A DNA stretch of 64,000 nucleotides. Origin: Cordilura impudica (lineage: Eukaryota > Arthropoda > Insecta > Diptera > Scathophagidae). Position 1 is the stretch's first letter. Every line of letters begins with the position of its first letter. Positions 56,515-64,000 of the stretch are shown piece after piece. Below the pieces are notes generated by a model, which saw only the letters and a program-made list of their open reading frames with translations, did no database searches and was not told where the DNA came from. The DNA is taken from positions 27,441,877-27,505,876 of the forward strand of contig OY821522.1 in NCBI GenBank assembly GCA_963682025.1. Direction: 5' to 3'. Both the position numbers and the translations under genes were made by a program.

Positions 56515-57119
56515 TTTTGAGCAGTTTTAAATATTCAAGAAAATATATTTTACAGGACTGCTTTATCTTTCAAGTTTGGCAAAAGAAAAAAGGTATTGCC
56601 TACCTTCGGGCACTTTCAAAAATTGTAGTTGTCGTAAGATTGACAGTAGTATTAACGTTTATCGTATATTAAAGGTTGTACGAGAAGAGTATTTAATTGC
56701 ACAGCAAATTTTCAAATGTAGATTTACAGCATACCTTTGGTCTTAAATGTAGTTCTTATCATTTATTTTAAGTCCAAATCCGGTAAGATTTCCAATATAA
56801 AAGAAAATAGAGCAAGTCTCCACATACAGCTGATTATGACTTTTTGGTTTTTGTTAGCTTAATATTTAATTTTTTTTTTTCTAAGGGTTTGGCTTAATTT
56901 TATTTCACTTTTTTCCAGCTTTTTCAAATAGAAACCTTTATGTGCTCATCACTACTTTATTTAGCGATATATTTATTTACCTTATTTTAGCTTTTATTCA
57001 ATTTAAAACGCCTTTTTCATTATATTTTATTAAAAAAAACCCACTGCTCTTCTTATTAGTCTTGAAATTTTTGACAAGTAAATTAATTACAAATGTGATT
57101 AGTCGTGGAAAATATGGGC
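56515..57119. other. Noncoding, probable LINE 5' UTR and AT-rich flank
   Basis: About 600 bp without a supportable gene. The part nearest ORF1 may be LINE leader; no 5' end or target duplication could be recognised. An open frame at 56942-57199 is low complexity. Confidence 0.45.
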
Positions 57120-57199
57120 GGAATCGCCAAACTACAAAAATTGCCAAAAGTAAAAATCACCAAAACCGAAAATCGCGAAACATAAAAATTGCCAAATGA
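57120..57199 (+). repeat. Five tandem 16-bp units (AAAATYGCCAAA core)
   Basis: Five consecutive 16-bp units start at 57120, 57136, 57152, 57168 and 57184: GGAATCGCCAAACTAC, AAAAATTGCCAAAAGT, AAAAATCACCAAAACC, GAAAATCGCGAAACAT, AAAAATTGCCAAATGA. The core AATYGCCAAA is kept while the last three to four bases vary. The regular 16-bp period and constant core with variable edges are unlike simple AT slippage. Function unknown. Confidence 0.8.
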
Positions 57200-58612
57200 A
57201 TATTGATTTTCTAACTTTCATACATTAGGATACAAAATATATTACTTTTTTTTACTTTATGTTTAACTTTTGAGAGATCTAACAATGAATATGTTCGTTA
57301 AGTTAAAGAAATACATTATATTGAGAAAATATATGGTTGGTGTTTTTTCTTTGTTGTCGTCGGCGATCCCATCCATTCATATATCTTACCCCACACACAA
57401 TACATTCGTTATTTTTAAATGAACAACAAAAATATTCACTAGAAATAAGTTATATGGCAAAACAACGTTTGCCGGGTATGTAATAACAATAAAAATAAAG
57501 AATTTTTCATAGTTGTGTTCTTTGTTTAAAATTCAGTTCATTAAAATATTATAGAAATATATTTAAATTTTTGTAAATTTAATTAATTTTATAGATATTT
57601 TGTAGGAAAATTTTACAATCTGGATAGAAAAATTTTGATAAATTTGTTTGATTTCTGTAGTATATCACATAGTTTGTTTTATCATTCAAGTCTGGTATTA
57701 ATTTAATATTTTTTTGTAATATTGTAAAACTTAAGTTTTGCCATCGGCAAAACGATTATTTTCTCATGAGATTCTAAAAAACCAGTTACATAAGTAAAAA
57801 TATTTCTGTTTTGTTTCAACAATTTTTTTGGAAATGTAAATGATTTCCTACAAAAATTCATTTTGTAAACAAATATTTTAATAATTCTTATAAAAAAAAA
57901 TATAAATAAAAAAGGTAAAGGAAATTTTTTTTATTGTATTAAACATTCGGTTATTAATTTTTCATAAATATTATCGAAATATATAATAAATTAAACTAAA
58001 AACTAGTAAGAGTGTTAAATTCGGCTGTGCCGAATCTTTGATACCCTCCACATCGGTTTAAGTATTGATAATAACTGTAAACAAAATATTGGAAAAAGTA
58101 AACAATTTGTTAAACTTAATACCAAATTATTTCAGAAAATTCTTTGGGTTGGTTTTCGTCTTTTCTATTATTTCGGAATTATTTCGGTGTTTGCTTTTTG
58201 GACATCGTGGTTGCTGATCGGCATGCATTTAGGTTATATACCTATATGCATGCGTTTCCGGTTATATGACATAACTTCTCGTTTAATTTAGTTTCTGCTA
58301 ATTAAATAGCTCGCCCTAACCTCCATTGCAAAGTTAAAGGTTGTGTAGGGTGGCTATATGCATTAAAACATGCTAATTGGAGATGGCTGTATAGTTCCTT
58401 TTAACTGGCCAAATAGTTCTTCATTGCGGCCATATAGGTCGGATAGAGTAACAAAATAAAAACAAAAAAAAAAGCTCTCCCAACTTTTTTATTAAAATAT
58501 TGCCATATTTTGAAAATATAGAGAATAAATTTATAATTATAAATAATCAAATTAGGGATGCCAAACGCAAAAAACCAAATGTCCCAAACATTTTAAATAA
58601 AAAAAAATAAAA
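57200..58612. other. AT-rich noncoding stretch
   Basis: No gene seen. It holds one copy of a 31-bp shared motif (58005-58035, listed separately) and a short GC-richer tract around 58190-58440. TAGGTTATATACCTA near 58231 is palindromic. Confidence 0.5.
58005..58035 (+). repeat. 31-bp motif with ATTCGGC/GCCGAAT stem
   Basis: AGTAAGAGTGTTAAATTCGG followed by CTGTGCCGAAT is identical at 62900-62930. It contains a 7-bp perfect stem around TGT. The sequences outside the motif differ, so it is probably the terminus of a repeat family. Confidence 0.75.
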
Positions 58613-58990
58613 CATGTGAGTCCGATCACAGGGGAGATGTGTAAACATTTAGTAATTAAAGATTTTTTATGTCACTTTTTACAATCAAACAGAAAGCGTC
58701 ATCTATGTATCACTTATAGCATTAGCTGAAACAGCAAATTCAGCAAATTCAGCAAAACAGCAATTATATCCCAATATAAACGTATATAAGTGATACATAG
58801 ATGACGCTTTCTGTTTGATTTTAAAAATGTGGCACAAAAAAACAATTTTATATCATAATTTTTCACAAATCCAATCAGATAAAGTCACACCGATTTACGC
58901 TTCAGCTCACACCGATGTGTTACGCTGTTTTTGTGATTGTATTGTGAAATAGAAATTTACCCCCTGCGCGTATAGATGTTTACACATCAA
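58613..58990. mobile_element. MITE-like element with long internal hairpin
   Basis: The left end shares 55 bp with 31477-31532. GATGTGTAAACAT near 58635 and its complement ATGTTTACACATC near 58976 mark the two sides, about 350 bp apart. Inside are two perfect 36-bp inverted arms (58683-58718 and 58785-58820). It has no coding capacity. The combination fits a non-autonomous fold-back or MITE element; no clear target duplication was identified. Confidence 0.6.
58683..58820. repeat. 36-bp perfect inverted repeat, 66-bp loop
   Basis: AATCAAACAGAAAGCGTCAT... at 58683-58718 is exactly complementary to 58785-58820. Outside it, GTCACTTTTTAC and TTAAAAATGTGGCAC extend the stem imperfectly. The loop contains CAGCAAATT reiterations (58733-58762). 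Confidence 0.92.
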
Positions 58991-60569
58991 TAATTTGTTG
59001 TCCTTATTTTCTGAAAAACTTCAAATTTTCATCCAAAAATAATTGTGAAAATTTATATATAAATAACATTTTCATCAAATTGCGTTTATTTATGTAACAA
59101 TTTTTATGTTTGCAATTCTTAAATATCATTTCAGGTTTTCTAAAATTCATTGAATTTAAATTAATGTTTTCTGTAGTGCGAATTCAACGATCCGACAGAA
59201 TTTGAACTATCCGACAATCGCAAAATATATCGACAGCTATTGTTGTTTGCACTGAGGATTGAGTGATTCACTAAGTACATACATCTTAACGACAGTCGAC
59301 AAATCTATTTTTCTGTTTATTTAAATTGTAAACGAATGGCATCTCTGTCAAAATAAGCGAAAAACACAAAGAACAGAAAAAAACAAATTCGTGTTTGACA
59401 GGGCGATTTTATGTTTATGTTTAATATCTTTGTTTTTTTACTAATATTTCTGTTTATTTATTTGAAAATGAAATAATGAATTGAATACACTATTTAATTT
59501 TTTTATTTATATAAAAAAATTTTTTTAATAAAAGCAAAATATTTTCATTATTTTATGATTTTTATTTATGTATGACGACATTTCAACCTAAAAATTTAAG
59601 TTTTTATCGATTGAATAAACAACACAAAAATGGTTGTCGTTTAGACAACAACAACAGCTGACTTTAACAATAGCGAATATCGTTTAAAAATTTTACTGAT
59701 AATTTTGCTATTTTCTTTTTTTAACGATTCGACTATCGTTAAAAGAAGTTACTGAATCGCGGTACTGAAAAGCTATTAATTTCTCCACAATGGCAATATT
59801 TTTTTTAAACGTAAACATTTTTTAAATGTAAACATATTTGGTGTTTTTTTTTGGAATTTCAATTTGTGTTTAACGAATAAAATTTATATATTAAAGATGC
59901 AATTGATGTCTTCTAAATTTAAAATTATTATTTCCGACGTTTTGATATGATTTTCTGAAATTCAATTAATATTTTCTAATTTATAGTTGGAAATTTTAAT
60001 TCCAGTTTTTAGAATTGATATTTTCTTAGATTTGAATGGAAAATTTAAAAAGTGCAATTTTGTATGTATGTGAATAATAATGCTTTAGTAATTATAAACA
60101 ATTTTTAAAAATTAGATGTAATCAGATATTTTGTAGGTAAAGCAGAATAATAGTTCTATATACGAACTATGTAGAACTGTTTTGAAAGCAAAAAACTCAT
60201 TGATGAACTCGGTAACCGTATTTTATAAAGACAACAATAAGTTAATATGCCAAACTAATCTTCATATTTGTAAAAGAATAATGAAAAAACATATGAAATA
60301 AAAAACCAGCCCGTGTATACTCGTAACATTGGTCTGAAAATATTGACATTCATGTTAAAATAGAAATAACTATTGCAAAGCTAATTAGAACAAAAATTAT
60401 GGCGCCTTCTACTGTGGCATAGTCATGCTGAGCAAAATGAAGTGACACTCTGTTAATGCAAATGAAATGTATTTTCCCCACAACAAAATATTGCAGAATT
60501 TTATGTAAATAAAATAATATACCGATTTATTTCTAACTTGCAGTTATTATGGATATACATACATATATA
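58991..60569. other. AT-rich noncoding stretch
   Basis: About 1.6 kb with no reading frame or repeat I can name. CGAT-rich short words (ATCGATTG, AACGATTCGACTATCG) occur near 59600-59760. Nothing further supported. Confidence 0.5.
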
Positions 60570-61561
60570 CAGCCGTATTCATAAAAATTCTAAACAGCAT
60601 TTCAAATCCATTTTAAGCAAAAATCGATAAAATTGTATTCATAACCGAATTTTAGCTTAAAATACCTATTTTAAACCTTGTGTAAATAAAAGAATTTTAA
60701 AATTGCTTCGACCCTATTTTAAACATATTTTAAAATGACATTTGTGCTTTTTGCTTCGTGTTTGTTTTCATTTTGAACAGAGTAGCGAAAAATTGTCATT
60801 CAATCGAAAGAAGTTAGTTGATTTTTTAATGAGAAATAGACAATTTATATTTGATTAATAGAATTGGTAAGAATTATTTTTATTGACAAAAATTATGTTT
60901 TAATTACATTTATTTTGTTTACAATAGAAATTATCGCCCAAATCTCAAGTGATCGTCAAAAGAAAATTTACAAAAAAAGGAGCGACCCATTTGCTATTAC
61001 GGATAAGGAGCGCTTGCGCACGAAGTAATTATACAAATTATTAAAATAACTTAATTAAGTCAACTACATTAAAAGGAATATTTTTAATTTGTAATAATAA
61101 TAGAACAAAGAAAACTAGTGATGTGTAAACAATCAAAACAAATTAAATAAAACTGGTTATTTGAATACTTTTTTAATCTGCAATAAAATCACCACATAAA
61201 TTACATATCTATGTACCTATCATTTTGTTTTGAATGTTTTACTTTATTTAATTATTTAATTAATAGATAATTAATAGACAAGTTTTTTTTATAAAACCAT
61301 ATTTCTCTCAAACACAACAAAAAAAATTATAGATACGAATACCGTATGAATTAATAACCATGATTTTGCATCATTACAACTCAAGTGACAAATAAAAAAT
61401 GTAGTGTTGCCATCATAGAGTTTAATAAAACGTTAAAACGTTTATTACTTAAAATACTGATTATGAATACGAATTTTTAACAAACCTTTTTTAGGCTTAA
61501 AATGTGTTTTAACTAATTTGTATTTGAAACCTGATTTAAGATTTTTTTATGAATACGGCTG
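60570..61561. mobile_element. 992-bp terminal-inverted-repeat DNA element
   Basis: The left end CAGCCGTATTCATAAAAA is matched by the complementary right end TTTTTATGAATACGGCTG at 61561. A second, subterminal pair (GTATTCATAA at about 60637; its complement near 61460) and TTAAAATAC/TTTAAA words are shared by both ends, so similarity extends roughly 100 bp inward with gaps. No clean target duplication was seen (flanks ATATA and ATGGA). A short spliced coding remnant inside suggests a deletion derivative of an autonomous transposon. Confidence 0.7.
60842..61028 (+). pseudogene. Possible transposase remnant with a 61-bp intron
   Basis: ATTG|GTAAGAAT at 60866/60867 and TTTGTTTACAATAG ending at 60927 are good splice sites enclosing a 61-bp, very AT-rich intron of typical fly size. 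The joined frame downstream reads IIAQISSDRQKKIYKKRSDP then FAITDKERLRTK before TAA at 61026-61028. The basic Y-x-x-R-x-DPF pattern resembles the N-terminal region of PIF/Harbinger-type transposases, but this is a short match from memory of the family pattern and may be chance. No catalytic domain is present. Confidence 0.3.
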
Positions 61562-61628
61562 ATGGAATATATGTACATTTATTATTTGTATTATTTAATA
61601 TGTGTATGTATGTATATGTATGTATTTT
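61562..61628. other. TATG/TGTA microsatellite-like spacer
   Basis: Alternating GTATGTATGTATATGTATGT sequence between the TIR element and the 0.9-kb repeat copy C. Confidence 0.6.
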
Positions 61629-62535
61629 TGTGTTTTTCTCTTTAAATAAATTAATACATAAATTTTTTTTTTGCAAAATTTACATGGTTTTTTTTTATTA
61701 ACTAGGTATTTTAGCATTATTTGCTTTAGATGTTGGTGAATTTTTATTCCCTTTATATTAACTCGAATTTTCTGCTTGTCGAAAAAATTTTGGATCGATT
61801 TTAACCACTTTCCCGTGACCCAATCGATCTGAAACTTTGCCGGCAGGCTCGTGGCAATGACAGAAATGACCTAACAGATTTTTTAGTGCTGCCAAAGCAA
61901 TGGAAACTTTTAAATTTTTCTACAAGAGTTGATAAAAAAAAAATGTACAAAGGGTTAGTTTTTATTATATTATTACCACAACGACCACAAAAACAACGAG
62001 TTCAGCTATGACAACAATACAACATTTAGAATAACAACAAGAACAATAATAATAATAATAATTTTTTACTTTTTCAGAGATATCCCTGGACCTGATGCAC
62101 AGATTTTAATGATTTTTGAAATAGGAATCTTCCCATGAATGTGGTGAATCCTTCTCACTAAAAATGATCACCCTAGCTGTCCAACTGAGGGCGTGATCGT
62201 GACAAGAACGTCATAGAAAATTATATTTTTTCAAGACTTTTTTAGTTCTTCATTCAAATCTCGGGCCCTAATTGACCTTTTTGGCCGATTTTAAATAGCA
62301 AACTTCTCAGGATAGCAGTGAATCATTTTTAATGTCAACGAGCACCCTAGCTGCCCGATTGATGCAGTCATCGTGATTTCCACAGACGGACAGACGGACA
62401 TCGCTATATCTACTCCGGTTGTTATAAGGATCACAGATATATGTATATATTTTATGGGGTCCAAAATTTTTTTCTTATTATTACAAATGGAATGACAAAC
62501 TTATATATGCCCTCTGCACACTGGAGTGGAGGGTA
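61629..62535 (+). repeat. 0.9-kb dispersed repeat, copy C (solitary)
   Basis: Starts TGTGTTTTTCTCTTTAAATA and ends CCTCTGCACACTGGAGTGGA followed by GGGTA, matching copies A and B end to end. Being present singly, it shows that the A/B pair in the palindrome centre is two insertions of a dispersed family and not the two termini of one transposon. It contains CAGACGGACAGACGGACATC near 62382 and no open frame. Confidence 0.82.
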
Positions 62536-62899
62536 TTATAAAAACTAAAAATTTAAAAACTTAAATTAAAAACTAAAAACTTGAACTAAAAATTGAAATC
62601 CTGAAAACTCAAAACTTAAATTAAAAAATTGAAAAGCAAATATAAAAAAAATGTTTGAAAATCGTTAATATTTGAAAAAAAAATAAAGATTTGATCGTTA
62701 ATATTTGAAAAAAAATAAAAAGATTGGTCTGATATAATAACAAATTTAGTAAATAAATATTAAAGTCTGAAAAGTGGTATTAAAATTAGTTATAATTTAA
62801 CTTAATAAGAAACAAAAAAAAATATATATGGGAATAATTCAATAGAAAGAAATATATTGACTTGAATATACCAATATTTTGTCAAATAATTCTAGAGCA
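62536..62899. other. AT-rich degenerate AAACTTAAA-type repeats
   Basis: AAAACTAAAAATTTAAAAACTTAAATTAAAAACT-like reiterations (62541-62640) followed by two similar TGATCGTTAATATTTGAAAAA words near 62660 and 62695. No gene. Confidence 0.55.
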
Positions 62900-62930
62900 A
62901 GTAAGAGTGTTAAATTCGGCTGTGCCGAAT
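62900..62930 (+). repeat. 31-bp motif, second copy
   Basis: Identical over 31 bases to 58005-58035, including the ATTCGGC-TGT-GCCGAAT stem. The following bases differ (TGCTTGATAC here, CTTTGATACC there), with a shared TTGATAC after a small offset. Confidence 0.75.
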
Positions 62931-62962
62931 TGCTTGATACTTGAGTCTTTCATTTTTGATAT

Positions 62963-64000
62963 TTAATTTTTAATTTTTAACTTTTAATTTTTAATTTTTA
63001 ATTTTTAATTTTTAATTTTTAATTTTTAATTTTTAATTTTTAATTTTTAATTTTTAATTTTTAATTTTTAATTTTTAATTTTTAATTTTTAATTTTAATT
63101 TTTAATTTTTAATTTTTAATTTTTAATTTTTAATTTTTAATTTTTAATTTTTAATTTTTAATTTTTAATTTTTAATTTTTAATTTTTAATTTTTAATTTT
63201 TAATTTTTAATTTTTAATTTTTAATTTTTAATTTTTAATTTTTAATTTTTAATTTTTAATTTTTAATTTTTAATTTTTAATTTTTAATTTTTAATTTTTA
63301 ATTTTTAATTTTTAATTTTTAATTTTTAATTTTTAATTTTTAATTTTTAATTTTTAATTTTTAATTTTTAATTTTTAATTTTTAATTTTTAATTTTTAAT
63401 TTTTAATTTTTAATTTTTAATTTTTAATTTTTAATTTTTAATTTTTAATTTTTAATTTTTAATTTTTAATTTTTAATTTTTAATTTTTAATTTTTAATTT
63501 TTAATTTTTAATTTTTAATTTTTAATTTTTAATTTTTAATTTTTAATTTTTAATTTTTAATTTTTAATTTTTAATTTTTAATTTTTAATTTTTAATTTTT
63601 AATTTTTAATTTTTAATTTTAAATTTTTAATTTTTAATTTTTATTTTTTAATTTTTAATTTTCAATTTTTAATTTTTAATTTTTAGTTTTTTTAGTTTTT
63701 TATTTTTAATTTTTAGTTTCTAATTTTTTAATTTTTAATTTTTAATTTTTATTTTTACTTTTTAATTTTTAGTTTTTTAATTTTTAATTTTTAATTTTTA
63801 ATTTTTAATTTTTAATTTTTAATTTTTAATTTTTAATTTTAATTTTTAATTTTTAATTTTTAATTTTTAATTTTTATTTTTTAATTTTAATTTTTAATTT
63901 TTAATTTTTAATTTTTAATTTTTAATTTTAATTTTTAATTTTTAATTTTTTAATTTTTAATTTTTAATTTTTAATTTTTAATTTTTAATTTTTAATTTTT
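62963..64000. repeat. (AATTTTT)n heptamer satellite, at least 1 kb
   Basis: An almost uninterrupted 7-bp repeat, AATTTTT, from about 62963 to the window edge. Rare unit-length variants (AATTTT) and a more degenerate patch at about 63618-63780 (TTAGTTTTT, TTATTTTT, TTTACTTTT) break an otherwise regular array; it then becomes regular again. The true length is unknown because it leaves the window. Confidence 0.97.

Noticed and set aside
57120..57199. CRISPR-like array
   Set aside because: Eukaryotic context, 16-bp units with no spacers, and no associated genes.
56942..57199. 85-codon open frame covering the 16-bp repeat
   Set aside because: Basic low-complexity translation of the repeat; 16-bp period is not a multiple of three, so no coding constraint is evident.
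60540..61570. A target-site duplication for the TIR element
   Set aside because: Flanks ATATA and ATGGA do not match convincingly at 2, 3 or 8 bp.
61629..62535. Helitron identity for the 0.9-kb repeat because of its terminal hairpin
   Set aside because: The bases after the hairpin do not give a consistent CTRR end among copies A, B and C, and there is no TC start.

Overview
The window looks like intergenic, transposon-packed DNA from a higher fly (Diptera: Brachycera, perhaps a calyptrate such as a blowfly or housefly relative). I infer this from the very high A+T, the combination of Jockey-clade, BEL/Pao, Ty3 and errantivirus elements, and dispersed repeats carrying the ATTCGGCtgtGCCGAAT and TACCCTC...GAGGGTA motifs that I associate with fly genomes. 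The species is not established. I find no convincing host gene, tRNA or rRNA. Every protein-like segment belongs to a mobile element, and almost all are broken by stops or frameshifts.

Layout. 1-1574 is AT-rich and empty. 1575-7804 is a decayed Ty3/gypsy retrotransposon (gag, protease, RT, RNase H, integrase), with a 51-bp direct repeat bracketing an inverted scrap of its own gag at the left end. 7805-11880 is a nearly complete Jockey-clade LINE flanked by a 9-10 bp target-site duplication. 11881-13973 is noncoding and repeat-rich. 13974 to about 20120 is an errantivirus-type element (gag, pol, env, 3' LTR). A second LINE on the minus strand follows (20190-21453 and 29043-30842). It is split by a structurally complete BEL/Pao element at 21459-29042, with two LTRs of about 547 bp and the 5-bp duplication GCTTG.

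The dominant structure is a giant inverted repeat. 16532-31347 is repeated in reverse complement at 33897-48697, about 14.8 kb per arm, with only scattered differences seen. The 2.5-kb centre holds two copies of a 0.9-kb dispersed repeat in opposite orientation around a LINE ORF1 fragment. The right arm therefore contains a second copy of the LINE, the nested BEL/Pao element and the 3' half of the errantivirus. At its outer edge the right arm also carries a 3372-bp tandem duplication, so the env/integrase region is present three times: once on plus and twice on minus.

52081-56514 is another decayed LINE of the same broad family (minus strand). 56515-64000 is noncoding, with a 16-bp x5 repeat, a MITE-like element with a 36-bp perfect hairpin, a 992-bp terminal-inverted-repeat element with a possible transposase exon remnant, a third copy of the 0.9-kb repeat, and a (AATTTTT)n array of about 1 kb running off the end.

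The genes do not form a pathway: this is a nested insertion history. Inferred order: the errantivirus and LINE inserted; BEL/Pao inserted into the LINE; the whole block was duplicated in inverted orientation, probably at the pre-existing inverted pair of 0.9-kb repeats; the outer edge was duplicated in tandem; small private mutations then accumulated. Transcription across the palindrome could yield long self-complementary RNA, a testable possible source of transposon-directed siRNAs or piRNAs.
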